64,000 bases of DNA, taken from Natrinema mahii. GTDB lineage: Archaea > Halobacteriota > Halobacteria > Halobacteriales > Natrialbaceae. A program made the translations under genes and the position numbers. Shown in pieces: positions 42,308-51,167 of the stretch (the first letter of the stretch is position 1; each line of letters starts with the position of its first letter). The notes under the pieces are model-generated. The model was not told the DNA's origin. It did no database searches and saw only the letters and a program-made list of their open reading frames with translations. The DNA lies in assembly GCA_000690595.2 (NCBI GenBank), contig JHUT02000002.1:334878-398877 (forward strand), written 5' to 3'.

Positions 42308-43375
42308 TCACACGCCGACACTCGGCTCACGACCAGTGACGGAATAGATGCAGTCGAGGTACGTCTCGCGGACCCGATCGCCCCAGTTGTGGGTGTAGGT
42401 GTCGATCACGTCGCCGGCGACGTCACCCCGGAGATACTGGACGATCCCGCGATCGCCGGTCCGGTCCCGCAGATGGGTGGTGAAGAAGTGCCGGAAGTAG
42501 TGTGGCGTCACGTTCTCCTCGGTGCCGCCGCCGGTCCGGTACCAGCCCCGCTTTCGAGCGTGTTTCTCGACGATATAGCGGACATCCGACGGCGTGAGCC
42601 GCTGGCCCCAGGAATCGCGCGTGTCGAGAAAGAGCGGTTGTGCCGGCGAGACCGCGTCCGGCCGGATCGCCAGCCACTCACACAGGACCCGGCGAAGTTC
42701 CGCGTCGACGGGGACGACCGTCTCGCGCTTTCGCTTGTTCGAGGCCGTCCGCTCCTCGCCGTTGACCGTGGTGCCACGGGCCGGCTCTGACGACACGAAC
42801 AGCGACGACGGTCGCTGCTCGAGGCCGACCCGCGGGGTCCACTCGAGGTCGACTGGGGGCGTCTCGAGGTGGAGATCCCGCAGATCGAGGTTACACAGTT
42901 CGCCGACCCGCATCCCGGTCTTCAAGAGGGTGACGACGACGGCCCGCTCGAGCGGGTGGGCGATCTCGGCGACGAACGATCGCATTTCGGCGACCGAGAT
43001 GTCCCGTCGCGTGGGGTTCGTCTCGATCGACTCGGACAACTCCTCCATGACCAGCGCCATCGGGTTGTCCTCGAAGACGCCGACGCGGGCCATGTACTCG
43101 TAAAACCGGTTGAGATAGGAGGCGTAGGTCGCGATCGTACTGGATTCGAACGCGCCGCGCAGCGAGTGGATCCAGGCCATACACTCCCGACGCCCCGGCG
43201 CGCCGATCGCATCGATATCGAACCGCTCGGCGAGAAAGGACTCGAACCGGCGCAACACCCGCTCGTAGGCCTCGAGGGTGCGCTCGCTCTTGCCGTGATA
43301 TCGTTGGTCGTCGAGAAAGTACGCGATGGGGTCGGTCACGTCCTCGGGGGCCTCGGCGGTCGGCTCAGTCGCCAT
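42308..43375 (-). CDS. Chromosomal tyrosine recombinase (Xer-like)
   Basis: A 355-aa site-specific recombinase. The N-terminal SAM-like core-binding domain (residues about 10-110; SERTLEAYERVLRRFESFLAE...STIATYASYLNRFYEYM) is followed by the catalytic domain with Arg156 (TGMRVGEL), His292/Arg295 (PHYFRHFFTTHL) and nucleophile Tyr327 (VIDTYTHN). The usual LGH motif reads LRGD. Its start (ATG 43375; GTG 43384 also possible) overlaps the end of the upstream gene by 11 nt. No prophage genes surround it, so a housekeeping role such as dimer resolution or DNA rearrangement is more likely than a mobile element. Confidence 0.88.
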   Translation of the reverse strand: MATEPTAEAPEDVTDPIAYFLDDQRYHGKSERTLEAYERVLRRFESFLAERFDIDAIGAPGRRECMAWIHSLRGAFESSTIATYASYLNRFYEYMARVGVFEDNPMALVMEELSESIETNPTRRDISVAEMRSFVAEIAHPLERAVVVTLLKTGMRVGELCNLDLRDLHLETPPVDLEWTPRVGLEQRPSSLFVSSEPARGTTVNGEERTASNKRKRETVVPVDAELRRVLCEWLAIRPDAVSPAQPLFLDTRDSWGQRLTPSDVRYIVEKHARKRGWYRTGGGTEENVTPHYFRHFFTTHLRDRTGDRGIVQYLRGDVAGDVIDTYTHNWGDRVRETYLDCIYSVTGREPSVGV

Positions 43376-43769
43376 CGCCACCACCGTCGACGACCGTGTA
43401 TCCGCCGTGGCGACCGCTGTATCGAATCCGGTTGTCCGCCTGTAACTCCTCGAGGGTCTCGTCCAGTCGCGACTCGATGTCGTCGGCGACCGCCTCGAGC
43501 AACTCGTCCCAGGAGTACGTATCGGATTCCAGTAATTCGAGGACCCGCGTTTCGAGACCGTTACCCCTAGGGTCAGAGCCCGAAGAATCGGGTTCCGCTG
43601 TGGCGCTCGACTCGGGGTCGAACCCCTTTCGCCCAGCCTGGACCATGGTCCGGACGAACTCGCTCTGGCTCATGTCGAGGTCGTCGGCGTGCGATTGCCA
43701 CTCCGCTTTCTGGTAGGCCGGGATGTATGTCTTGACAGACGTTCTAGAAGTGTCCGCCGAGTCACTCAT
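43365..43769 (-). CDS. DUF5805-type protein encoded with the integrase
   Basis: A 134-aa protein. N-terminal SVKTYIPAYQKAEWQSHADDLDMSQSEFVRTMVQAGR has the size and pattern of a ribbon-helix-helix DNA-binding unit; after a Ser/Asp-rich linker, the C-terminal half (LETRVLELLESDTYSWDELLEAVADDIESRLDETLEELQADNRIRYSGRHGGYTVVDGG) reads as a winged helix. In many haloarchaea this family precedes a Xer-like recombinase, as here, with an 11-bp overlap. I used ATG 43769; an in-frame ATG at 43799 also exists. Probably an accessory or regulatory DNA-binding partner. Confidence 0.75.
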   Translation of the reverse strand: MSDSADTSRTSVKTYIPAYQKAEWQSHADDLDMSQSEFVRTMVQAGRKGFDPESSATAEPDSSGSDPRGNGLETRVLELLESDTYSWDELLEAVADDIESRLDETLEELQADNRIRYSGRHGGYTVVDGGGDGD

Positions 43770-44926
43770 GTCTCGTTGGTCAAACGCGAGGATCTTCAAT
43801 CCTTCTATTATTAGAGCTAAGTAAATTTATATTCATCTCTATTACCCTTTTTGGCCGACATACCACCCTATAGATTCAGAATATGGGGATTAGTGAGCCT
43901 AGAGTTCGATATCAATAGTCAGTGGGAATGGTGATGGAAGTTGAGATAAATGGTGCGAGTGGAATGCTCGATAGGTCGTGACAACGACCGTCCGAAAGCA
44001 GCAGTCGGGTAAAGCGTTGCTCCGGCCACGGTTCGGAGACGCTACTCGAGCGAGATCGATCGACATCGAAGGTCGGCTCAGAGCGCCGGCCCTCTCGAGG
44101 ACACTCGCTATGAAACGACTGCGATCAGTCGGACGTCGGTTTGCTCGCTCGAGTCACGGCCTCGGGGCCCGTGTCACTCGGGACGATCCTGTAACGACAA
44201 TGCGGACCCGACACTGATCTTCAGTCGTCTCGAGGGCGGGGCCGAGGGAGACGCGATCGATAGTCGCCGGTCGTTACGTTGTCGGTGTCGCCCCGTGCCG
44301 TTTGCAGTGGCTTCGGTCCGCGACATCGTCTCGGGCGGTTCTCCCACCGCGGACCGGTATCGCTCGTTGTTCGCCGGGAGCCGGCGAGACTTACTATCGT
44401 AGCTGCTGAAACGAGTTACACACTGATCGCAACGCTGTCGTGCGATCTGGTGTGTAATGACTGTCAGCGGCTACTATACCCGTCCCCGGAGTCGGGGACG
44501 TGGCCGACGACGGACCTCCCTCCTGCAGGCCTCTCATCGGCGTCGAGTTACGCTACGACAGTCGATTTACGGCCCAAAGCGCCCTCCATCTTCGTTCGCT
44601 CTCTCCGCTTAGAACGCTCCTGAGCCGTTCCATGTCGTTCCGGTCCCGATGGCCACCTCTCGTTTTCTATCGGTCTCGAGGCCGGACTCGCTTGGAGAGC
44701 GGTCCGTTTCGGGCGGTAGCACGCTCGTGCTGTGTGTGGGCCGGGCGATACCGTACCGTCGAAGAATAAATCACATGTGGCTATACCCATCCTGGTCGAT
44801 CACCGTGGACCCCGTCCCTCTCCGGACGGGAAATCGAAGTGAATCAGCGAGGGGAGCGAGCATCTCCTCGATTGCCGCGTCGATCGAAGATACCGTTCGG
44901 CTCGCGTTCACGCCGGTGACGACGGA
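43770..44926. other. 1.15-kb stretch without a convincing gene
   Basis: Open frames here are short, Ser/Arg-rich and have no family pattern. The first 130 bases are AT-rich (CTATTATTAGAGCTAAG and following) and probably hold the promoter of the DUF5805-type gene. The rest returns to high GC with many stops. The only distinct structure is a strong hairpin at 44481-44500. I checked for signatures of SRP RNA and RNase P RNA and saw none. It may be a decayed gene region or an uncharacterised ncRNA locus. Confidence 0.5.
44481..44500. other. Strong hairpin in the gene-free region
   Basis: CGTCCCCG-GAGT-CGGGGACG: an 8-bp GC-rich stem with a GAGT (GNNN-type) tetraloop-sized loop. It follows CTACTATACC. 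It could terminate a transcript or be part of a structured RNA. Confidence 0.55.
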
Positions 44927-46519
44927 CTACCGTTCGTCGTCCGACTCCGGCGACGGGCCCTCATCGCTCGGGTCTCCGTCGTCGGCTTCCCGGAACCGCT
45001 GGCCGACCGTCCGCTGGCGCTTGCGTGCCCGCAGCCGTTCCTGCAGCCGTTCCTCGAGGTCGGCCTGTAGCTCGAGGCCCCGTTCGGCGTCGATGTCGTG
45101 GGCGGTCGCGGCCCGGCCGAGCAGCGAGGCCGAACTCGCGGTGTCGGCGGTGACGCTGGCGAGGGACCGCCGGCGCTGGAAGATCGTCGCCTGGTGGAGG
45201 ACGGCCTGCACCCGGTAGTAGGGGACGACCTTGGTGGTACGCCGCCAGACGCCAGTACGGGTGAGAAAGTACCGGTCGTCGACCTGGTAGCCCCGGCTGG
45301 TCCACTTCAGGTGGGCGGCGGGCGGGACGAGGACGGCGAGTGCGGCCAGCAGGTACCACCGACCGAGGGCCCCCGTGTACCGGGCCACCAGCGCCGCGAT
45401 CCCGACGCCGGCGGCGACGACGAGCAGGTACCGGATCGCGTACCGTTCGCGGGCGCGGCGCGGCGGCGACTCGAGGTCGACCGGGCCGAAGGGTTCGATC
45501 GCGCGTGCGAGTTCGGTCACCCGGTCGGCGTCGGCGAGCGGGATCGCGGACTCGGTGCCCCGGGAGTCGGACTGGCCGGGCGCGTAGCCGGCCGTCTCGA
45601 CGCTGAGAGCGGCGTACCCGAACCAGCGGAACGGGACCGACCGAGAGATCGTCAGCGTCTGGACCTTCTCGAGCGGGATCGTTCCGCTGTAGCGCTGCAA
45701 GAGTCCGCGCTCGTAGTAGAGTTCGTCGTCGGCGCGGGTGAGCCGGAACCCGTAGTATCGGGTGAACGTAAGCACTGCGCTGACGACCCAGGCGGCGAGC
45801 AGGAACAGGAGGAGGCCCCACACGAGGACGAACAGGCCCGTTTCGGGGCCCGGAAGCCAGCCGATCCGATCCCCGGGTAGCAACGTCGCGGGATCGAACC
45901 CGCTGGCGAAGGACAGCGCGATACCGCCGAGCAGACTCGCCCCGGGGTCGATGGTGAAGACGCTCAGGATCACGAGTTCTCGGGGTTCGATCTCGAACAG
46001 GAGTTCGTCGTCGGCGGTACCGGGGTCGGATACTGCGGTCCGGTCCCCCGCCTCGAGGTCGTCGGCGTCCGAGTCGCCCCGGCTCGCGCCGCTCCGGAGT
46101 TGTCGCCTGAGCCGGTGGGCCTCGTCCTCGGCGACGTACTCGAGGCTGACTTCGGTCTGGCCGCCGCCGGCAGTCTCGACGTGGACGGCGGCGATACCGA
46201 GGACGCGACCGAGGACGTTCTGTCTGATATCGACGTTCTGGACCCGACCGAGCGGGAGTTCCCGGTCCCGCCGCGCGAGGACGCCGGAGGTGACGTCGAA
46301 CGTGTCGTCGGTCAGGTCGTACCGGAAGCGCTTGTAGTAGGCGAACTCGTAGACGATTCCGACGACGATCCCGACCGCGACGAGGCCGAATATCGACAGC
46401 AGGTCGATCCCGTTCCCGCCGGGCGAGACGACCACCCCGACGACGAAAAACATGAAACCGGTGTTGAGACTCCGCGAGAGCGACCGGACGGCGATCGATG
46501 CGGGATGCAGCGACCTCAT
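44927..46519 (-). CDS. PH-domain membrane protein, YdbT type (pair 1)
   Basis: A 530-aa membrane protein with several bacterial-type PH (bPH2) domains between paired hydrophobic helices. PH blocks recur as DLTDDTFDVTSGVLARRDRELPLGRVQNVDIRQNVLGRVLGIAAVHVETAGG, RLTRADDELYYERGLLQRYSGTIPLEKVQTLTISRSV...YAALSVETAGY and YQVDDRYFLTRTGVWRRTTKVVPYYRVQAVLHQATIFQRR. Its ATG overlaps the stop of the smaller partner (ATGA). Bacterial YdbS/YdbT pairs are envelope proteins of uncertain function, linked to antimicrobial resistance in Bacillus. A paralogous pair lies at 52604-54683. Confidence 0.88.
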   Translation of the reverse strand: MRSLHPASIAVRSLSRSLNTGFMFFVVGVVVSPGGNGIDLLSIFGLVAVGIVVGIVYEFAYYKRFRYDLTDDTFDVTSGVLARRDRELPLGRVQNVDIRQNVLGRVLGIAAVHVETAGGGQTEVSLEYVAEDEAHRLRRQLRSGASRGDSDADDLEAGDRTAVSDPGTADDELLFEIEPRELVILSVFTIDPGASLLGGIALSFASGFDPATLLPGDRIGWLPGPETGLFVLVWGLLLFLLAAWVVSAVLTFTRYYGFRLTRADDELYYERGLLQRYSGTIPLEKVQTLTISRSVPFRWFGYAALSVETAGYAPGQSDSRGTESAIPLADADRVTELARAIEPFGPVDLESPPRRARERYAIRYLLVVAAGVGIAALVARYTGALGRWYLLAALAVLVPPAAHLKWTSRGYQVDDRYFLTRTGVWRRTTKVVPYYRVQAVLHQATIFQRRRSLASVTADTASSASLLGRAATAHDIDAERGLELQADLEERLQERLRARKRQRTVGQRFREADDGDPSDEGPSPESDDER

Positions 46520-47004
46520 ACGGCGTCTTCACCCTCGCTCTCGATCGCGAGTCCCCGAAGCGACTCTTGGAGCGCGTCCGCACGGGCCGGCGTCAGCCCG
46601 GGGATGGCAACGTCCGAACTCCGGGAACCAGCCGTGTACACCACGACCGTCGCGAGCCCGGTCGTCCGCTCGAGCGGCGAGCGCCGGGAGTCGACGTGCT
46701 GGACCCGGACGTAGGGGACGACGGTCCTGACGCGCGTAAAGACGCCGCGCTCGATATAGAGGTCGTCGTCCCGGAGTTCGAACCGCCAGACACCGTAGCG
46801 GAGCCAGGCGACGACGAGTCGAAGGACGGCGAGGACGACGGCGATCGCGGCGGCAGCCGGCACGAGGACGTCCGGCGCACTCGCCCAGAGGTCGGTCCGG
46901 GTGAGCCCGATCGCCGCACCGACGACGATCCCACCGAAGATCGCGGCCCGAACCAGCGCGAGGGCCAACCAGACGACCCGCACTCGCGGGGTGAGCCGTT
47001 CCAT
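46516..47004 (-). CDS. PH-domain membrane protein, YdbS type (pair 1)
   Basis: A 162-aa protein with two N-terminal hydrophobic helices (LALALVRAAIFGGIVVGAAIG and VLVPAAAAIAVVLAVLRLVVA) followed by one bPH2 domain: WRFELRDDDLYIERGVFTRVRTVVPYVRVQHVDSRRSPLERTTGLATVVVYTAGSRSSDVAIPGLTPARADAL, ending ESEGEDAV. The same ending occurs in the paralogue at 54222-54683. First gene of the coupled pair. Confidence 0.88.
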   Translation of the reverse strand: MERLTPRVRVVWLALALVRAAIFGGIVVGAAIGLTRTDLWASAPDVLVPAAAAIAVVLAVLRLVVAWLRYGVWRFELRDDDLYIERGVFTRVRTVVPYVRVQHVDSRRSPLERTTGLATVVVYTAGSRSSDVAIPGLTPARADALQESLRGLAIESEGEDAV

Positions 47005-47129
47005 ACCTATCGTGAGGGGACGACCCGATTAAAACATGGGAAAGCGGCGGTGAGTTGCAACGACTGAGAGCGTCGGCGACACCGGGCCCGACCCGCGATT
47101 TTATGCGGGTTCGGCCGGAGGGACGGCGT

Positions 47130-47786
47130 ATGGCGTCGACCGACCTCGTCGAAGTCGAGTTGACCGACGGAATCGCGATCGTCCGACTGGACCGTCCGGA
47201 CAAGTTGAACGCCGTCACCCTCGAGTCCCTCGAGGAACTTCGGGACGCCCTCGTGGGGCTGCCCGACGACGGGGTTCAGGGGCTCGTGGTCGCCGGCAAC
47301 GGGCCGGCGACCTGTGCCGGGATGGACAGGGAGATCGTCGCCGACGCGGAGTACGACGAGAAGTACGCCGACCGAATCGAGGCGCTCACCGGCGAGATCT
47401 ACGGCTTTCTCACTTCCCGGTCCTACCCGACGGCGGTGGCGGCCCGCGGGGCGCTCGTCGGGATCGGGTTCATCCTCTCGCTGCGCTGTGACTTCCTCGT
47501 CGTCGGCGAGGAGACGACGCTGTCGCTGCCCGAGGTCCAGTTCGGGATCGCCGCGACGCATACGATACCCTACCTCGAGGCAATGGTCGGGACCAGAGCC
47601 GCAACGGAGATCGTCCTCACGGGCGAGGCGATCGATCCCGATCGGGCCCGCGAGCTGGGGCTCGCCAACCGCGTCGTCGCCGAGGACGCGGTCGAAGACG
47701 CGACGCGTGATCTGGTCGATGGAATCGCCGAGCACGACCCGGCGGCCGTCGCCGAGTTGAAGGCAGCGACGACCGTTCCCGAGTAG
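47130..47786 (+). CDS. Enoyl-CoA hydratase/isomerase family protein
   Basis: A 218-aa crotonase-fold protein, somewhat short for the family (about 255). Visible: IAIVRLDRPDKLNAVTLESLEEL, the oxyanion-hole segment TCAGMDREIVAD, then VAARGALVGIGFILSLRCDFLVVGEETTLSLPEVQFGI and the EIVLTGEAIDPDRARELGLANRVV block. The glutamate expected for hydratase chemistry falls in LPEVQFG; the first catalytic acid is not clear. Short-chain acyl-CoA metabolism is likely but not certain. Confidence 0.85.
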   Translation: MASTDLVEVELTDGIAIVRLDRPDKLNAVTLESLEELRDALVGLPDDGVQGLVVAGNGPATCAGMDREIVADAEYDEKYADRIEALTGEIYGFLTSRSYPTAVAARGALVGIGFILSLRCDFLVVGEETTLSLPEVQFGIAATHTIPYLEAMVGTRAATEIVLTGEAIDPDRARELGLANRVVAEDAVEDATRDLVDGIAEHDPAAVAELKAATTVPE

Positions 47787-47846
47787 CGTGGACCGGCGGC
47801 TCGGATGGATAGCTATTTGATGCTCGTTAACGTATATCACTAAGAC

Positions 47847-48209
47847 ATGGGTGACGATCGTGCCGAACTCGACCCGTTCGCGCTCAGTTCGGCGGTCGAC
47901 GACCGGTCGGTCGACGACGTGTTCCGGCTGCTCGCGTCTCCGATCGCTCGGTCGACGATCGTCTACTGCCACCAGCAGCCGCGACCCACGGTCGAGGAGT
48001 TGGCGGACGTGATCGCCGGCGTGACCGCCAGCGCCGAGGGGACGATCGCGTCGCCCGCCGACCGCGACCGGATACGAATTCGGCTCTCCCACGAGACGCT
48101 GCCGCGGCTCGAGGACATGGAGCTGCTCGCGTTCGACAGGGAGTCCGGCGACGTCATCGAGACGTCGATCCCGGAGCCGATCCTCGACTGTCTGCGGGCC
48201 GTCGAGTGA
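47847..48209 (+). CDS. Haloarchaeal winged-helix regulator (DUF7344-like)
   Basis: A 120-aa protein: SVDDVFRLLASPIARSTIVYCHQQPRPTVEELADVIAG..., a gap of polar residues, then RIRIRLSHETLPRLEDMELLAFDRESGDVIETSI. This is the haloarchaeal single wHTH pattern also seen twice in the protein at 34303. Its stop overlaps the start of the DICT protein, making a coupled two-gene unit; it probably transmits the DICT signal to DNA. Confidence 0.75.
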   Translation: MGDDRAELDPFALSSAVDDRSVDDVFRLLASPIARSTIVYCHQQPRPTVEELADVIAGVTASAEGTIASPADRDRIRIRLSHETLPRLEDMELLAFDRESGDVIETSIPEPILDCLRAVE

Positions 48210-48940
48210 CCGCGATGCGATCGCTCCGAGACGCCTTCGAGGCGGTTGATCGACGGCACAAGACCCTCGAGATACACAGCGACGACGAGTCGGTCGTGAC
48301 GGCGCTCCGTCGGGGGTTCGACACACGGACCGTCGACGTAACGCATCGTCCGCTGGGGCTGCCCGACGAGACCGGCTTCGTGATCGTCCGGGACGCCGAG
48401 GGCGCGTTTCGGGGCGCGCTGGGGCTCGAGGGGTTCGAGGCGATCCTCTCGCCGACGGACCATCCGCCGTGGGAACTGGCCGAGCCCGAGCCGGACCCCG
48501 CGCACCTGTTCGACTTCCTCGAGAACACGCTGTTCGCGTCCGCGACCCGGGAGCAACTGCTCGCGACCACCCGCGAGATCGAAGAGCGGGCGTGGCGGAT
48601 CGGGGCCGGCCGGCTGTACGCGGGCTTCCAGCGGCCGGCAGCGCTACGGGCACAGACGGGGGTTTACGAGCGATTCGGTGCCCGCGACTCGATCGACGTG
48701 ACGGTGTTTCTGGCCGGGGAGTGGTCGACGCCGCTCGAGGGCGTCTCGGTCGTCACCGGAGCCGGCGACGAACTGGGTGCGTTCTGGTTCGTCGTCTTCG
48801 ACGGCGGCGAGGGCGGGAGGCACTGCGGTGCCCTAGTCGCCGAAGAAGGCGACCCGGGCGAGTACACCGGGTTCTGGACGTTCGAGCCGTCGATCGTCCG
48901 CGAACTGACCGACTACCTCGAGACGGCCCACGACGCGTAG
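48206..48940 (+). CDS. DICT sensory domain protein
   Basis: A 244-aa protein dominated by a DICT domain (named from diguanylate cyclases and two-component systems), e.g. SLRDAFEAVDRRHKTLEIHSDDESVVTALRRGFDTRTVDVTHRPLGLPDETGFVIVRDAEGAFRGALGLEGFEAILSP, then ENTLFASATREQLLATTREIEERAWRIGAGRLYAGFQRP and a C-terminal beta region with FWFVVFDGGEGGRHCGALV. DICT domains are thought to sense light or redox-like cues, often with wHTH or GGDEF partners. The start is GTG at 48206, overlapping the wHTH stop. Confidence 0.82.
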   Translation: MTAMRSLRDAFEAVDRRHKTLEIHSDDESVVTALRRGFDTRTVDVTHRPLGLPDETGFVIVRDAEGAFRGALGLEGFEAILSPTDHPPWELAEPEPDPAHLFDFLENTLFASATREQLLATTREIEERAWRIGAGRLYAGFQRPAALRAQTGVYERFGARDSIDVTVFLAGEWSTPLEGVSVVTGAGDELGAFWFVVFDGGEGGRHCGALVAEEGDPGEYTGFWTFEPSIVRELTDYLETAHDA

Positions 48941-49045
48941 CGACACGGGAAGGGAGAACCGAGAGCGGCCGCGAAGAACGAGGCGGGGTATCGGGAACGA
49001 GCGTCGCAGTCGTCCCCGACGCCAGCGGGAGAGACGCCAGTCGGA

Positions 49046-49279
49046 TCAGTGGGTCGCGGTTCGGACGTCGTCGACGCGATAGAGGTCCTCCTGGAGACCG
49101 TCGCCGTCACAGTCCTCGTTGGGGCACTCGTAGTGCCAGCCGTCCTGGGTCGCCGACCCCTCCTGGAACCGCTCCCCGCATACCTCACAGAGGAGCTGAC
49201 CATCTTCGCACGTATCGCGGTGTAACTCGAGAGCGAGTTCGGTCTGGAACGACTGATTACAGTTTCGACAGGTGTGCAT
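49046..49279 (-). CDS. Small zinc-finger protein
   Basis: A 77-aa protein with two metal sites: CRNCNQSFQTELALELHRDTC (Cys-x2-Cys-x12-His-x4-Cys, C2HC type) and CEVCGERF...WHYECPNEDC (CxxC...CxxxxC). It ends with an acidic tail. No partner is adjacent. Typical of haloarchaeal small zinc-finger proteins, whose roles include regulation of biofilm formation in some cases; none can be assigned here. Confidence 0.78.
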   Translation of the reverse strand: MHTCRNCNQSFQTELALELHRDTCEDGQLLCEVCGERFQEGSATQDGWHYECPNEDCDGDGLQEDLYRVDDVRTATH

Positions 49280-49543
49280 ATTTCTCCTGATGCGAGCCTC
49301 CGCAAAAACTGCTTGGGTTCTTTTATTCCGGCGGATACGGCCCTGATTCGGCCTCGCTGTCCCGATTTGGGGTCGACTGGTCGGGAAGAAAGAACGGTCG
49401 GAAACCGTGTTTACGTAATCTCGAGTTGTCTCTCGGGTGGTAGCTTCACGATGCGACCGTCACCGTCGTGAGACGAGGGATCCCGCCGGCGGTTCTAGTC
49501 GACTCCCTGACTCATAAGTGATCGCCGACGGAACGGGCGAACG
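49280..49543. other. Intergenic region, divergent promoters
   Basis: No gene recognised. TTTTTGCGGAGGC and TTCTTTTATTCC near 49300-49325 are AT-rich and could supply TATA elements for the zinc-finger gene on the minus strand. Confidence 0.35.
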
Positions 49544-50614
49544 ATGGAACCGATCGAGATCGGCGCACGGATCGTGGCCGGGTTCGTTCTCATCCTGTTG
49601 AACGCCTTCTTCGTCGCGATCGAGTTCGGGTTGACGCGTGCCCGACAGTATCCCGAGTCCGAGTTCGACACGCCCGGGCTCCGGCTGGCCTGGGAGATGA
49701 CCGACGACCTCGAGTTCTACCTGACGACCTGTCAGGTCTGGATCTCCGGGACGAGCATCGCGCTCGGTATCGTCGCCGAGCCGGGGCTGGCAGCGCTGTT
49801 CGAGCCGCTGTTTGCGAACACGGCGCTGGCGTCCGCGGGCGCGGGCTCGATCCTCGGATTCTTGCTCATCAACCTCGTCCACCTCACGCACGGGGAGCAG
49901 ACGCCGACGTATCTCGGCGTCGAACGTTCGAAGCAGGTCTGTCGGTACGGCGCGCGGCCGCTGTACTGGTTCGCCAAATCGATCGCCCCGCTGATCCACT
50001 TCGGTGACTGGGTCGCCAAGGCGACGCTGGGACTGTTCGGTATCGAGATGACCCAGGCGTGGACCGAGGCCGAGGAGGAGGTCATCGAGACGCGGGCCGA
50101 CCTCCGGAACCGGCTCGGCTCCGTCCTCGAGGAGGGCGATCTCTCGGACGACCGTCGCGAGGAGGTGATGAACGCGTTCAATATCGGCGAGCGCCCCATC
50201 CGCGAACTGATGGTCGACGGCGACGAGATCGTCGCCCTGTCGACGACCGCCGACCCGTCGGAGAACTTCCGGCGGATGGAGGAGCGACCGCAGACCCGGT
50301 ACCCGCTCGTCGGCGACGAACTGACCGACTTCCGCGGGATCGTCTACACGCCGATCTTCGTCCGTCACCGCGAGGAACTGGCCGGCGGCGACATCGACTT
50401 CGAGGAACTGGCCGCGCCGCCGATGACGCTCTCTCCCGACACCGACGTCAGCGACGCGATCGATCAGTTCCAGACCGAAAACCAGGAACTCGCGCTGGTC
50501 ATCGAGGACGGCGAGGTCGTCGGACTGGTCACCGTCACCGACCTGCTCGAGGCGGTGATGGGCGACATCGAGGACCCGCTGGACGAGGCGGATCTCGAGC
50601 CTGTCGATCGCTGA
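49544..50614 (+). CDS. CNNM/CorC-type transport or ion-homeostasis protein
   Basis: A 356-aa protein. Residues 1-190 form a CNNM (DUF21) transmembrane domain with about four helices (IVAGFVLILLNAFFVAIEFGLTRAR is the typical first helix with the F-x-A-x-E-F motif; LINLVHLTHGEQTPTYLGVERS corresponds to the G-E-x-x-P region). Residues about 190-340 are a CBS pair (IRELMVDGDEIVALSTTADPSENFRRMEERPQTRYPLVG and FVIEDGEVVGLVTVTDLLEAVMGDIED). The CorC_HlyC domain is missing. The family is linked to Mg2+ or Na+ movement. Confidence 0.9.
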   Translation: MEPIEIGARIVAGFVLILLNAFFVAIEFGLTRARQYPESEFDTPGLRLAWEMTDDLEFYLTTCQVWISGTSIALGIVAEPGLAALFEPLFANTALASAGAGSILGFLLINLVHLTHGEQTPTYLGVERSKQVCRYGARPLYWFAKSIAPLIHFGDWVAKATLGLFGIEMTQAWTEAEEEVIETRADLRNRLGSVLEEGDLSDDRREEVMNAFNIGERPIRELMVDGDEIVALSTTADPSENFRRMEERPQTRYPLVGDELTDFRGIVYTPIFVRHREELAGGDIDFEELAAPPMTLSPDTDVSDAIDQFQTENQELALVIEDGEVVGLVTVTDLLEAVMGDIEDPLDEADLEPVDR

Positions 50615-50693
50615 CCCGCCGGAGCGCCGGTGAGTCGTTCCGACCGCGACTGCACGCAGTCGTTTTTTCCGCGTCGCCGTGGAATCGGCCGTC

Positions 50694-51125
50694 ATGTACG
50701 ACGACATTCTCGTGCCGACTGACGGGAGCGACTCGAGTGTGGCGGCGGTCGACGAGGCCGTCGCGATCGCCAACGGGACCGCGGCGACAGTTCATTTCCT
50801 GCACGTCGTCGATGCGGGAACCGAGATGTCCGGGGCCGGCGAGGGGGCACTGGCTCCGGAGCTGACGAAAACGCTCGAGGGAGAGGCCGAGTCGGCCCTC
50901 GACGCCGCCGCCGAACGAGCCGAGAGCGCGGGCATCGCGTACGATCGACTCATACGTGAGGGCATTCCACACGAGGCAATCGCGACCGAAACCGCGGAAG
51001 TCGGAGCCGACCTCGTCGTCATGGGCGCGAGCGGGCGCTCGAGCGTGAAAGACCGACTCCTCGGGAGTACGACCGATCGCGTGGTTCGAACGGTCGACGC
51101 GTCGGTACTGATCGCGCGGCCCTGA
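50694..51125 (+). CDS. Universal stress protein UspA family
   Basis: A 143-aa UspA-fold protein: MYDDILVPTDGSDSSVAAVDEAV with the Asp that contacts ATP, then VVMGASGRSSVKDRLLGSTTDRVVRTVDASVLIARP containing the G-x2-G-x9-G-S/T ATP-binding signature (GASGRSSVKDRLLGSTT). So it probably binds ATP. The frame is open upstream of 50694 but the UspA start is there. Lies after the CNNM gene in the same direction. Confidence 0.92.
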   Translation: MYDDILVPTDGSDSSVAAVDEAVAIANGTAATVHFLHVVDAGTEMSGAGEGALAPELTKTLEGEAESALDAAAERAESAGIAYDRLIREGIPHEAIATETAEVGADLVVMGASGRSSVKDRLLGSTTDRVVRTVDASVLIARP

Positions 51126-51167
51126 GCGGGTCGGGGCCGCCGATCGAAAACGAGATTCCGTGCCGTC

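Noticed and set aside
44400-44600. Search for SRP 7S RNA or RNase P RNA signatures
   Set aside because: Neither conserved core was seen; only a simple hairpin remains.
44279-44769. Overlapping Arg/Ser-rich ORFs in the gene-free region
   Set aside because: No family pattern, atypical for acidic haloarchaeal proteins, and they overlap in several frames.
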